DNA of 64,000 nucleotides from Bradyrhizobium stylosanthis (GTDB lineage Bacteria > Pseudomonadota > Alphaproteobacteria > Rhizobiales > Xanthobacteraceae): contig NZ_LVEM01000003.1 in the NCBI RefSeq assembly GCF_001641335.1, positions 1,087,191 to 1,151,190 of the forward strand. Reading direction: 5' to 3'. Each line of letters opens with the position of its first letter. Position 1 is the stretch's first letter. The position numbers and the translations under genes are program-made. The notes beneath the pieces were generated by a model. It saw only the letters and a program-made list of their open reading frames with translations. It did not search any database and had not been told where the DNA came from. This document shows, in pieces, positions 41,782 to 50,395 of this stretch.

Positions 41782-41898
41782 CGTCATGCCCTAGCCGTCC
41801 GAAGGACGGCGTCGCTTCCGCTCGCCTATGCCCGGGCATCCACGTTCTGCGTGCCGGGAAGCAAGACGTGGATGGCCGGGTCAAGCCCGGCCATGACG
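41782..41898. repeat. Dispersed palindromic repeat 5
   Basis: Outer arms CGTCATGCC and GGCCATGACG, inner arms CCCGGGCATCCACGT and ACGTGGATGGCCGGG. This fills the gap between the HerA-like gene and livF and is a further class of intergenic palindrome, possibly serving as a terminator for the two convergent genes. Confidence 0.7.
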
Positions 41899-41919
41899 TG
41901 GAGAGGTCAGCGCACTGCG

Positions 41920-42660
41920 TCAGGCGGCCTCAGAACCACCGAGATAGGCGTCGCGCACCCTGGGATCGTCCTTCAGCGCGCGCGCCGGACCCGACAGCAC
42001 GATCTTGCCGGTCTGAAGTACGTAGGCCTCGTGCGCGATCTCGAGCGCGAGGCTGGCGTTCTGCTCGACCATGAACACCGACACGCCCTCCTGGTTGATG
42101 GTGCGGATCAGCTCCAGCACACGGTCGACGTAGAGCGGCGACAGGCCCATGGTCGGCTCGTCCATCACGATCATCCTGGGACGGCTCATCAGCGCGCGCG
42201 CCATCGCCACCATCTGCTGCTCGCCGCCGGAGAGCGAGCCTGCGCGTTGCGACAGCCGCTGGCCGAGTTTCGGGAACAGGGTCAGCATCCTCTCGAGATC
42301 CTGCGCGACCGCGTCGCGGTCGTTGCGCACGAAGGCGCCCATCAAAATGTTCTCGCGCACGCTCATGTCGGCGAACAGGCGCCGCGCCTCCGGCACCGAG
42401 GCGATGCCGCGGCGGACGATCTGCGGCGTCGTCAGCCCGATCAGCGAGGCGCCGTCGAACGTGACATCGCCGGAACGCGGCTTCACCAGGCCCAAAATGA
42501 TCTTCATCGTCGTGGACTTGCCGCTGGCATTGCCGCCGAGCAGGCAGACGATGTGGCCGCGCGCGACCGTGATCGACAGGTCGAAATGCACCTGGGCCTG
42601 GCCGTAGAAGGTATTGACGCCGGACAGCGCCAGCAGCGGTTCGGGTGTGCTCGCCGTCAT
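41920..42660 (-). CDS. Branched-chain-type ABC transporter ATPase, LivF-like
   Basis: A 246-residue ABC ATPase with Walker A GGNASGKST near residue 40, the ABC signature LSGGEQQMVAMARAL and Walker B MIVMDEP; the C-terminal ALKDDPRVRDAYLGG ending is typical of LivF. It powers the transporter made with LivG and the fused permease. The Walker A loop has Ala where most relatives have Gly (GNASGKS), a tolerated change. Its start overlaps the livG-like stop by four bases. The transported substrate is likely an amide, amino acid or aromatic compound, but is unknown. Confidence 0.92.
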   Translation of the reverse strand: MTASTPEPLLALSGVNTFYGQAQVHFDLSITVARGHIVCLLGGNASGKSTTMKIILGLVKPRSGDVTFDGASLIGLTTPQIVRRGIASVPEARRLFADMSVRENILMGAFVRNDRDAVAQDLERMLTLFPKLGQRLSQRAGSLSGGEQQMVAMARALMSRPRMIVMDEPTMGLSPLYVDRVLELIRTINQEGVSVFMVEQNASLALEIAHEAYVLQTGKIVLSGPARALKDDPRVRDAYLGGSEAA

Positions 42661-43505
42661 GCCGCACTCTCCTGTTCCGCCGTGCCCGACAGTCCGTGGC
42701 CGAGATAGGCCTCGATCACCTTGGGATCGGTGCGAACCTCCTCGCCCGGCCCTTCCGCGATCTTCTTGCCCTCGTCCATGACGATGACACGGTCGGACAG
42801 CCGCATCACCATCTCCAGCTTGTGCTCGATCAGGAGGATGGTCAGCCCCTCGGCCTTCAATTCGGCGACGAGCGCCTGCATCTCCGCCGTCTCGGTCGGG
42901 TTCATGCCGGCGGTGGGCTCATCGAGCAGCAAGAGGCGCGGCTTGAGCGCGAGCGCGCGCGCGATCTCGACGCGGCGGCGGTTGGCGTAGGACAGGCTAT
43001 AGGCCGGCTGGCCGATGCGCGGCAGCAGCCGCTCGCCGAAGCGGGCGAGGATGACTTTCACCTCCTCGCGCAGCCGCTCCTCCTCGGCCCTGACGCTGGA
43101 GGGACGCAGCAGCGCGAGGCCCAACTCCAGCAGCGGGCCGATCACCGGCACGGCCGGCTTCACCGCCCGCAGCCGTGTGTGCGCGCCGATCAACACGTTG
43201 TCCATGACGCTGAGATTGCCGAAGACGCGGCCGAGCTGGAACGTGCGCGCGATGCCTTCGGCCGCAAGACGCTCCGGCGACAGGCCGGTGATGTCCCGGC
43301 CTTCGAAGTGGACAGTGCCGGCATCGGGCCGGTCGAGCCCGGTCACGAGATTGAACAGCGTGGTCTTGCCGGCGCCGTTCGGACCGATGATGCTGATCAG
43401 CTCGCCTTTGGCGAGATCGAGGTCGATGGCATCGACGGCGGTGAGGCCGCCGAAGCGGCGCGTCAGCCCGCGCAGCGACAGCATAGATGTGTGCTGCTCC
43501 GCCAT
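42657..43505 (-). CDS. Branched-chain-type ABC transporter ATPase, LivG-like
   Basis: The 282-residue product has Walker A GPNGAGKTT, a signature LSYANRRRVEIARALALKPR (an LSY variant of LSGGQ, usual for LivG) and Walker B LLLLDEPTAGMNP. The C-terminus shows the LivG-type SDRVIVMDEGKKIAEG and RTDPKVIEAYLG. It partners with LivF under the fused permease. Its start shares one base with the permease stop, so subunits are translationally coupled. Confidence 0.93.
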   Translation of the reverse strand: MAEQHTSMLSLRGLTRRFGGLTAVDAIDLDLAKGELISIIGPNGAGKTTLFNLVTGLDRPDAGTVHFEGRDITGLSPERLAAEGIARTFQLGRVFGNLSVMDNVLIGAHTRLRAVKPAVPVIGPLLELGLALLRPSSVRAEEERLREEVKVILARFGERLLPRIGQPAYSLSYANRRRVEIARALALKPRLLLLDEPTAGMNPTETAEMQALVAELKAEGLTILLIEHKLEMVMRLSDRVIVMDEGKKIAEGPGEEVRTDPKVIEAYLGHGLSGTAEQESAA

Positions 43506-45328
43506 CAGATCGTCCCCAGCAGGCCTTGCGGCCTGAACCGCACCAGCAGCAGGAGCACGATGCCATAGATCAGGATGCGATACTCCGCCGCGATCCGGAA
43601 GACCTCGGGCAGGCCGACCAGCGCCACCGCCCCGACGATGGCGCCGACCACGTTGCCGAGGCCGCCGAGGATGACGACCGTCAGCGCCAGGATGGATTGC
43701 TGCGTGTTGAAGGTCTCGTGGTTGATGTAGGAATAGAGATGCGCGGCAATGCCGCCGCTGACGCCGGCCGCGAAGCCGCCGAAGATGAAGGCGAGCGACT
43801 TGTAGCGGTTGAGGCTGAGGCCATAGGCGCGCGCGGCGATGTCGTCGTCGCGGATCGCGCGAAAGCTGCGGCCGAGATGCGATGTGAGCAACCGCCCCTG
43901 CAGCAGCGCCAGCACGGCCATCACCACGAAGCTGAACCAGTAGATCGAGGACGGGCTGATCAGGTCATAGCCGAACAGCGACAGCGGCGGGATGCCGGAG
44001 ATGCCGATCGGGCCGCGCGTCACGCTTTCCCAGTTCAGGATCACCAGCGACACGATCTCGCCGATCGCGAGCGTCGCGATCGAGACGTAGTGCCCGCGGA
44101 GGCGGAAGGACGGCGAGATCAGCAGCGTGCCGAGCGCGGCGCTCATCAGGCCGCCTCCGATCACGGCAAGGCCCACGGGGACGTTGAGGGTCAGCGACAG
44201 CAGCGCCGACGTATAGGCGCCGATCGCGAGCAGCGCGGCGTGTCCGAGCGAGACTTGCCCCATGGTGCCCGCGACCAGTGTCAGGCTCAGCGCGAGCATG
44301 CCGAGCAGCCAGGCATTGATCAGGGTCTGGAGCACGTAGAAGGACACAGGGAAGAACGGCAGGATCGCGAAGATCGCGGCGGCGACCGCAAGAGCCCAGC
44401 GCGGAATACGGACGGGGCGGCTCGGCGCAATAAAAGTGCCGGTGAGCGGCTCGGGCGGCGCCTGGCGCGCGCTGGCGAACAGGCCGTTCGGGCGCAGCAC
44501 AAGAACGACAACGAGCAGCAGGAAGGCGAACAGGTTGCGATAGCTGGTGCCGAACACGGCCACGCCATAGCTCTCGACCAGGCCGAGCAGCAGGCTCCCG
44601 ATCACCGCGCCGGGCACGTTGCCGGCGCCGCCGACGACTTCGGCGACGACGCCTTTCAGCGTCGCCTGCAGGCTCATCGCGGTGTCGATCTGGTTGTAAT
44701 ACATGCCGACCAGCATGCCGGAGACGCCGCCGAGCGCGGCGGCAATGCCGAACACCGCCTGATTGACCCGGTTGACGTCGACGCCCATCTGCATGGCCGC
44801 ATCGCGGTCCTGCGAGGCCGCGCGCACCGCCCAGCCGAGCTTGGAGTAGCGCAGGAACACGAACAGCAGCAGCGCACTGGTGAGGCCGACACCAGCAATG
44901 AGCAGATCAAGAGGTCCGATGGTGCCGCCGCCGACCTGGAAGCGAACATCCGGCAACTGGCTCGGCAGCGCGCGCGGATTGGGCGAGAACGTCAGCATCA
45001 CCAGCTGATCGAGCACGAAGCTGATGCCGATCGTTGCCAGCAGCGGTGCGATGCGCACCGAGTTCTGCAGCGGACGCAGGCCGAACCGCTCGATGATCAG
45101 CCCGACGATGGCGGCGGCGGCCGCCACCACGATGATGGTGAGCGGCAGCGGCGTATGCAGCTGCACCACCGCGACCCAGCCGATATAGGCGCCGACCAGA
45201 TAGATCGAGCCCTGCGCGAAGTTGATCAGCCGGCTGACGCCGAAGATCAGCGCAAGCCCGACCGCAACGAGCGCGTAGACATTGCCGACGATCAGCCCGT
45301 TGATGGTGTAGTCGAGCCAGGAAGACAC
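43505..45328 (-). CDS. Fused LivH-LivM permease
   Basis: From a GTG at 45328 the product is 607 residues and contains two permease halves usually encoded by separate genes: a LivH-like half (residues about 1-300; SWLDYTINGLIVGNVYALVA, GVSRLINFAQGSIYLVGA) and a LivM-like half (about 310-600; SLTLVAGTMGQVSLGHAALL, YKSLAFIFGGFAAGVSGGIA). They are joined by a Pro/Arg-rich linker around residues 290-310. The frame is open upstream to 45442 without permease similarity. With LivG and LivF it forms a complete importer; the binding protein gene lies 55 bases upstream. Confidence 0.92.
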   Translation of the reverse strand: MSSWLDYTINGLIVGNVYALVAVGLALIFGVSRLINFAQGSIYLVGAYIGWVAVVQLHTPLPLTIIVVAAAAAIVGLIIERFGLRPLQNSVRIAPLLATIGISFVLDQLVMLTFSPNPRALPSQLPDVRFQVGGGTIGPLDLLIAGVGLTSALLLFVFLRYSKLGWAVRAASQDRDAAMQMGVDVNRVNQAVFGIAAALGGVSGMLVGMYYNQIDTAMSLQATLKGVVAEVVGGAGNVPGAVIGSLLLGLVESYGVAVFGTSYRNLFAFLLLVVVLVLRPNGLFASARQAPPEPLTGTFIAPSRPVRIPRWALAVAAAIFAILPFFPVSFYVLQTLINAWLLGMLALSLTLVAGTMGQVSLGHAALLAIGAYTSALLSLTLNVPVGLAVIGGGLMSAALGTLLISPSFRLRGHYVSIATLAIGEIVSLVILNWESVTRGPIGISGIPPLSLFGYDLISPSSIYWFSFVVMAVLALLQGRLLTSHLGRSFRAIRDDDIAARAYGLSLNRYKSLAFIFGGFAAGVSGGIAAHLYSYINHETFNTQQSILALTVVILGGLGNVVGAIVGAVALVGLPEVFRIAAEYRILIYGIVLLLLVRFRPQGLLGTI

Positions 45329-45383
45329 GCTTGAGCCCCGCGTCGAGAGGAAAGCGGCCGGAGCCCCCGCTCCGGCCGTCGGA

Positions 45384-46541
45384 TCAGGTCGGCTTGCCGT
45401 CCCAGAGCGCGAACTGGCCCTTGCGAACGACCAGCTCGGCATTCATGGCGCCCTTGACGCGACGGGTCGCGACGTCGAACGTCGCGGTGCCGAAGATGAC
45501 GCTCGGCACGTCCTTGACCTTGGTAAAGGCCTCGCGGATCGCCTTGCGATCGGTGCCGCCGATCCTCACCACCGCAGCCGCCATGTTCATGGCGTCGTAG
45601 GCGTAGGCGTTGAAGGCGTCTGGCTCGAGCCCGTTGTACTTCTTCTTGAAGCCGGAGATGAACTTCTGCACCTCGGGCCGCGGATCTTCCGGGAAGTAGC
45701 GCGTGCCGACGTGAACGTCCTCGACGGCCTCGCCGCCGAGCTCCAGGAATTTCGGCGAGTAGACCGAGCTTGCGGCGCAGATCACCTGCTTGAGCCCGAC
45801 CTGGCGCGCCTGACGCGCGATCAGCGCGCCGTCGGAATAGTAGGAGATCAGGATCAGCCCGTCCGGATTGGCATCTCGGACGCGCACCAGCGTGGAGCGG
45901 AAGTCGCGCTCCTCCGCGATATAGCCCTCGGTGACCACGATCTCCGCGCCATATTCCTTGGCGGCGTTGACGAAATAGTCGCGGCTGGTGCGGCCCCAAT
46001 CGGTGTTGAGATGCAGCACCGCGAGCTTCTTGAGGCCGAGCCGCCTCACCGCATAGGACGCCAGCAGCGGCTGCTCGTCGGCCTGACTGACCGAGGTGCT
46101 CCACATGAAGTCGCCGCCCTTGGTGAAATCAGGATGCGAATTGGTGAAGCCGAACTGCACGAGGCCCGCACGCTGGTAAATCGGCGAGGCCGCCATCGAA
46201 GCCGGGCTGGAGAAGTCGCCGAGCTCCAAAACGATGGCGGGATTGGAGACGAACTTCTGGGCGATCGCCACCGACTGGCGCGGGTCGCTCTGGCTGTCCT
46301 CGAACTGGTAGGCGAGCTTGCGGCCGTTGATGCCGCCGGCCGCCTGGATCTCGTCGAGCGCGAGATCAAAACCCTGCTTCCACTGCGTGCCATATTGCGC
46401 ATTCGGTCCCGTCAGGGGGCCGCTGACACCGAGCAGGATCGGCTCGGAGGATTGGGCGAAGGCGCCGCGCGAAAAGGCCGCGCCCGCCATCATGGCGGCA
46501 AGCGAGCCCTTGACCAGACTACGGCGATCGATGTTGCTCAT
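45384..46541 (-). CDS. ABC transporter substrate-binding protein, branched-chain type
   Basis: The predicted 385-residue periplasmic protein starts MSNIDRRSLVKGSLAAMMAG, a twin-arginine-like signal, and continues with EPILLGVSGPLTGPNAQYGT, the entry motif of the Leu/Ile/Val-binding family. Two lobes are joined by AVLHLNTDWGRTSRDYFVNA. It presents the substrate to the fused permease. A longer start at 46553 (four codons earlier) is possible. It is co-directional with the downstream permease and the upstream oxidation genes. Confidence 0.92.
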   Translation of the reverse strand: MSNIDRRSLVKGSLAAMMAGAAFSRGAFAQSSEPILLGVSGPLTGPNAQYGTQWKQGFDLALDEIQAAGGINGRKLAYQFEDSQSDPRQSVAIAQKFVSNPAIVLELGDFSSPASMAASPIYQRAGLVQFGFTNSHPDFTKGGDFMWSTSVSQADEQPLLASYAVRRLGLKKLAVLHLNTDWGRTSRDYFVNAAKEYGAEIVVTEGYIAEERDFRSTLVRVRDANPDGLILISYYSDGALIARQARQVGLKQVICAASSVYSPKFLELGGEAVEDVHVGTRYFPEDPRPEVQKFISGFKKKYNGLEPDAFNAYAYDAMNMAAAVVRIGGTDRKAIREAFTKVKDVPSVIFGTATFDVATRRVKGAMNAELVVRKGQFALWDGKPT

Positions 46542-46602
46542 GAAAGGCTCCATCCACTCAGGTGTTGAAACAAAGCAGCAAGTCTTGTGCCGGTGAGAAT
46601 GC

Positions 46603-47178
46603 CTATTTCGAGGGCCCTCCGAGCGACAGCATCAGCCGGTTCGCCCAGTTGAAGAACGAGGCGCCGTTGATGACGTCGACGATCTCGGCATCGTCAAGGC
46701 CGGCGCTCCGCAGCTCCTTGATATTGTCGGGACCGAAAGCGATCGGCGTCGCGGCCAATGCCACGGACGCCTTGACCACGGCATTCCAGCGCTCGCCGAG
46801 ATCGGCCTTGACGCCCTCGTCGAGCAGCTTCTGCACATCTTCGCGGCGCTTGGAATAGGTGCTGGCGAAGCGCGCATGCACGGAAGCGCAATAGATGCAG
46901 CCGTTGTAGCGCGAGGTCGCGGCGGCGGCGAGCTCGCGCTCGGCGCGCGGCAGGCCGTCGGCGACGTTGTAGAAGATGTCCTTGTCGGTCTTGGTGCGGG
47001 CTTCAAGCACTTCGGGGTCGCGCACGAGCAGGCGGAAATATTCCGACTTGGCGCGGGCGCGGTCGACGAGGCCATTGAAATGCCGTTCGGTCAGCTCGGC
47101 CTCGGGCAGCGGGTCGATCCACGAGACCCAGCCGAGCTCGTCCTGGGTGAAGACGACGGGCGGATTGATGGTGCTCAT
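46603..47178 (-). CDS. AhpD-like alkylhydroperoxidase-domain protein (Avi_7169-type)
   Basis: A 191-residue all-helical protein with the redox motif CIYCASVH (C-x-x-C-x3-H) in the context SRYNGCIYCASVHARF, as in the AhpD/CMD fold. As far as I recall it belongs to the peroxidase-related family typified by Avi_7169, often found next to a luciferase-like monooxygenase and a second CMD protein. It might act as a disulfide reductant or lactonase-type enzyme. It lies 12 bases after the next CMD gene and 60 bases before the binding protein gene. Confidence 0.82.
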   Translation of the reverse strand: MSTINPPVVFTQDELGWVSWIDPLPEAELTERHFNGLVDRARAKSEYFRLLVRDPEVLEARTKTDKDIFYNVADGLPRAERELAAAATSRYNGCIYCASVHARFASTYSKRREDVQKLLDEGVKADLGERWNAVVKASVALAATPIAFGPDNIKELRSAGLDDAEIVDVINGASFFNWANRLMLSLGGPSK

Positions 47179-47190
47179 GATTGTTGCCTC

Positions 47191-47793
47191 CTACGTGCTT
47201 GCCGCGGCGAGCGTGCGCAAGCCGCTGACGACGCGGACCTGGAACGACAGGAACGCCACGAGCTGGGAGAACGTGACGATGCCGGTCGCCGACCAACCCG
47301 CGGCCAGCAGCGCCTTCATGTCGGCGGATGCGGCATCGCGCGGGCGGAAGACCAGGAGGTGCGCATGCTCCAGGGCCGCGACGAGCCTGGTGCCGAGAAC
47401 GGATTTGCTCGCCGCACTGACGCGATAGATCAGGCCGGCGGTGTTCTCGGCCGAGAGCGGCCCGGCCGGAAAGGAGCCATACGGACCCGAGGTCCTGCCC
47501 CGCGCGATCTCCGCGTCGATCGCCTCGAGCAGAGCCGCACCACCCGAACTCGCCGCAAGCTTCTCGCGATAGAAGGTTGCAACGGGCGACTCGCCATGAA
47601 GCCCGGTGACGAAGGCCGCGACCGCGGCGCGCTCGACCAGCGAAAAATCGCTCGCGTCGATCGGCTCGAACAAGGAGAGGTAGCTCTTCTGCGCGTTCTC
47701 GCGCGCCTGCAGGCGCCGCGCGCGGATGCCGTCCAGGACCGAGCCCGGCGCGATGCCGGCAAGCGTGTCGATGATATCCTGTGTTGCCATCAT
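47191..47793 (-). CDS. CMD-fold protein without cysteines (Avi_7170-type)
   Basis: A 200-residue helical protein that lacks any cysteine, so it cannot use the CxxC chemistry of the neighbour. The fold and partner genes suggest the CMD-domain family typified by Avi_7170. Notable parts are TGLHGESPVATFYREKLAAS and a C-terminal GWSATGIVTFSQLVAFLSFQ. It may form a pair with the CxxC-containing protein. The start is doubled (MM); either methionine can serve. It is followed by the redox protein. Confidence 0.72.
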   Translation of the reverse strand: MMATQDIIDTLAGIAPGSVLDGIRARRLQARENAQKSYLSLFEPIDASDFSLVERAAVAAFVTGLHGESPVATFYREKLAASSGGAALLEAIDAEIARGRTSGPYGSFPAGPLSAENTAGLIYRVSAASKSVLGTRLVAALEHAHLLVFRPRDAASADMKALLAAGWSATGIVTFSQLVAFLSFQVRVVSGLRTLAAAST

Positions 47794-47818
47794 TCAGCCT
47801 CGTGCAGTTTCATTTCGG

Positions 47819-48853
47819 CTAGCCCGCCAGCGCCACGGCGGGCGCCGTGCGCGTCCAGCCCAGCGCCGGCGCGACCTTCTCGGCGACCAGCTCGATCGAG
47901 CGCAGAACATAGGGATGCGGCGCATCGACCGAATGGACCTGGAAGACGAGATCGGTCACCCGCTCCAGCGTCGCATCGGTGCGCAGCGAGGCGATCACCT
48001 CGTCGGCCGCGCCGACATGGGTGTCGAACGCGACGATCATCTCCTCCAGCGTCTCGCCGGGTGGAAGGTGACCGCCCTTCATGAATTGCGGCAGCGCGCG
48101 ACGCAGTCCAATGTCGGCAAGGCGCAGCGCCTCGCGATGGTCGTCGGCGACGAAGACGCTGCGCGAGGCCATGATGCGCGGCTCGCAGCCCGGCGGCAGC
48201 GCTTCGAGATAGGCGTCGATGATCGGGTTCTGGATCTCGGCGAGCGTCGCCGTCGGCGCGTCCTTGGCGCGGGGCTGGGTGCGCGAGAGCAGGAGGCCAT
48301 CGCCGGCCTTGCCGGCGCGGGCGCCGCCCGCGACGGAGAACGTCGCCTGCCAGATGCGCTTGTCCAGTTGCGGCCGCTGCGGATAGAGCGTGTCGCCACC
48401 GTCGAGCTGCTTGCCGGTCAGCGCCTTGCGGACGATGTCCAGATTGCGCGCAAAGATCTCGTTGCGCTGGGCGCCGTCGAGGCCGAAGGCGGCGAAGGCC
48501 GACGGATTGCCGCCGGTACCGACACCGAGCTCGAACCGGCCGTTGCAGAGCAGATCGAGCACCGCCGCGTCCTCGGCCACCCTCACCGCACTCTCCAGCG
48601 GCAGCGTCACGATGCCGGTGCCGAGGCGGATGCGCGAGGTCTGGGCGGCGACATAGCCGAGGAAGGTGAAGGGCGACGGCAGGCCGCCCTCGCGCTCATG
48701 GAAATGATGCTGCGCGATCCAAGCGGAATCGAGCCCGGCCTTCTCGGCGCGCACGATCTGCTCGGCGGCGAAGCGATAGCGGTCCGCCGGCGGCGCCTCG
48801 TCGAGGAGCCGCGTGAAGAAGCCCAGGCGTTTCAGGTTTGCAAAGCGTTTCAT
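47819..48853 (-). CDS. Luciferase-like FMN-dependent monooxygenase (KPN_01858-type)
   Basis: From the ATG at 48853 (MKRFANLKRLGFFTRLLDEA) the product is 344 residues with a TIM-barrel flavin fold: SAWIAQHHFHEREGGLPSPF, TSRIRLGTGIVTLPLESAVR, and LDLLCNGRFELGVGTGGNPS, all typical of luciferase-like monooxygenases using reduced FMN. Family placement near KPN_01858 is from memory. It likely oxidises the compound taken up by the transporter. A reductase to supply FMNH2 is not visible in the window. It lies 26 bases before the CMD gene. Confidence 0.88.
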   Translation of the reverse strand: MKRFANLKRLGFFTRLLDEAPPADRYRFAAEQIVRAEKAGLDSAWIAQHHFHEREGGLPSPFTFLGYVAAQTSRIRLGTGIVTLPLESAVRVAEDAAVLDLLCNGRFELGVGTGGNPSAFAAFGLDGAQRNEIFARNLDIVRKALTGKQLDGGDTLYPQRPQLDKRIWQATFSVAGGARAGKAGDGLLLSRTQPRAKDAPTATLAEIQNPIIDAYLEALPPGCEPRIMASRSVFVADDHREALRLADIGLRRALPQFMKGGHLPPGETLEEMIVAFDTHVGAADEVIASLRTDATLERVTDLVFQVHSVDAPHPYVLRSIELVAEKVAPALGWTRTAPAVALAG

Positions 48854-48988
48854 ACGACCCCTGTCGGGCAAGGATGGCCACGCCCCCGATGATGTCGGTT
48901 GCCGCAGCTCCAGACAAGCGGGCATTGCGCAAGGCTCATGCGCACGGCTGCCCGCCGGATCGCCCTGGACGTCTGGCGGGCAGGCTGC

Positions 48989-49771
48989 CTACCAGCTCGG
49001 CAGCACCGCGCCCTTGAACTTGGTCAGGACGAACTCCTTGACCTCCGGCGAGTGATAGCTGTCGACCAGGATCTTGACCCAGGGCTTGTCCTTGTCGGCG
49101 GTGCGCACCGCGATCAGGTTGACGTAGGGGCCCTTCGGGTCCTCGCGCAGGATCGGGTCCTTGACCGGGTCGAGGCCCGCCTGGGTTGCATAATTGGTAT
49201 TGATCGCGGCTGCGTCGACATCGTCGAGCGCGCGCGGAGCCTGCGCCGCATCGACCTCGATGAACTTCAGCTTCTTGGGATTCTCGGTGATGTCGAGCAC
49301 CGTCGGCTTGAAGCCGGTGCCGTCCTTCAGCTTGATCACGCCCTTGTCGCGCAGCAGCAGCAGAACGCGGCCGCCGTTGGTCGGATCGTTGGGGATCGAG
49401 ACCTTGCCGCCTTCGGGAATGTCGGCGAAGGCCTTGTGCTTCTTCGAGTAGACGCCGATGGGGAAGTTCACGGTCAGGCCGACGGCCTCGATCTTGTAGC
49501 CGCGGTCGGCCTTCTGGTTGTCGAGGTACGGCTGGTTCTGGAACGAATTGGCCTGGATCTCGCCGGCGTCGAGCGCGGCGTTCGGTACCACGTAGTCGGA
49601 GAACTCGAGGAGCTGGATGTCGAGCCCCTGCTTGGCGGCGATCGGCTTCACCGCTTCGAGGATCTGCGCATGCGGCCCCGGGGTCACGCCGATCTTGATG
49701 GTCTCGGCCGCGGCTGCGGCAGACCATGCGGCGAGCACGGCCGAGAGGATCAGGGGGAGGCGAAACGACAT
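48989..49771 (-). CDS. MetQ/NlpA-type substrate-binding protein
   Basis: From the ATG at 49771 the product is 260 residues: signal peptide MSFRLPLILSAVLAAWSAAA, then ETIKIGVTPGPHAQILEAVK, and the family parts DAGEIQANSFQNQPYLDNQK and NDPTNGGRVLLLLRDKGVI. This family binds methionine or similar compounds for MetNI importers; no metN or metI gene is nearby. No lipobox cysteine is seen near the signal, unlike in most MetQ lipoproteins. It begins the run that continues with the monooxygenase, so it may serve the same pathway. Confidence 0.85.
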   Translation of the reverse strand: MSFRLPLILSAVLAAWSAAAAAETIKIGVTPGPHAQILEAVKPIAAKQGLDIQLLEFSDYVVPNAALDAGEIQANSFQNQPYLDNQKADRGYKIEAVGLTVNFPIGVYSKKHKAFADIPEGGKVSIPNDPTNGGRVLLLLRDKGVIKLKDGTGFKPTVLDITENPKKLKFIEVDAAQAPRALDDVDAAAINTNYATQAGLDPVKDPILREDPKGPYVNLIAVRTADKDKPWVKILVDSYHSPEVKEFVLTKFKGAVLPSW

Positions 49772-50008
49772 CTTGGTCTCCACGGGTCTGCAACGATGAA
49801 TGGAACCGTATTCGCTTCTCTGCCGGGCGAAATCAATGAAATGGAAATCCATATTGGCTGCCGGGGCAAGCGAGCCTTTCTCCGTTCGGCGTGAAACGGG
49901 AAACGAATTCGCGGGGAAGGCGGCGCCCCGGGCAAGCGTGAGGTGTATCACGGCACAGCGGCGCACCGGGAGCGAAATTGGCGGCAACCATCAGCCAGGA
50001 GAGCCGCC

Positions 50009-50395
50009 ATGACCGCCCTCGCCGTGCCGAAGCTCGCAGCCCGGAACCGCCTCGAATGCTTTGCGCTCTACGCCTTGTTCCAGGGCGTACCGCTCTATTC
50101 CAGCGTCGTGCTGATGATGAAGCTCGTGGCGGCCTCCGAGATCGTTGGGGAACGCTATGGCGCCACCATCTTCATCGTGCTGGCGGCGGCCTTCCACGGG
50201 CTGGCGATGATCTGGCTTGCACCGAAATTCCCGCGCTTCTTCCGGCACAACAACGCGCCCGCCTTCGGCGATGCCACGCTGTCCTTCACCGGAAAGGTCT
50301 CGCGCTGGCTGGCTGAGCCGAAGACGGCGGTGGAGCTGCTGACGAATGTGATGCTGATGTCGGTGCTGGCGATCGGCGTCGCCAGCATCAGGTGA
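50009..50395 (+). CDS. Small membrane protein of unknown function
   Basis: A 128-residue protein behind a clear AGGAG site. It has about three hydrophobic helices: GVPLYSSVVLMMKLVAA, IFIVLAAAFHGLAMIWLA and a C-terminal NVMLMSVLAIGVASI, with a Pro/Phe-rich cytoplasmic stretch (KFPRFFRHNNAPAFG) between. I do not recognise a family. It converges with the MATE gene (stops adjoin) and is alone in its direction. Confidence 0.6.
   Translation: MTALAVPKLAARNRLECFALYALFQGVPLYSSVVLMMKLVAASEIVGERYGATIFIVLAAAFHGLAMIWLAPKFPRFFRHNNAPAFGDATLSFTGKVSRWLAEPKTAVELLTNVMLMSVLAIGVASIR

Noticed and set aside
43487..45334. 615-residue plus-strand open frame
   Set aside because: It is antisense to the fused LivHM permease; the product is Arg/Asp/His/Gln-rich low-complexity sequence typical of a shadow of a GC-rich membrane-protein gene.
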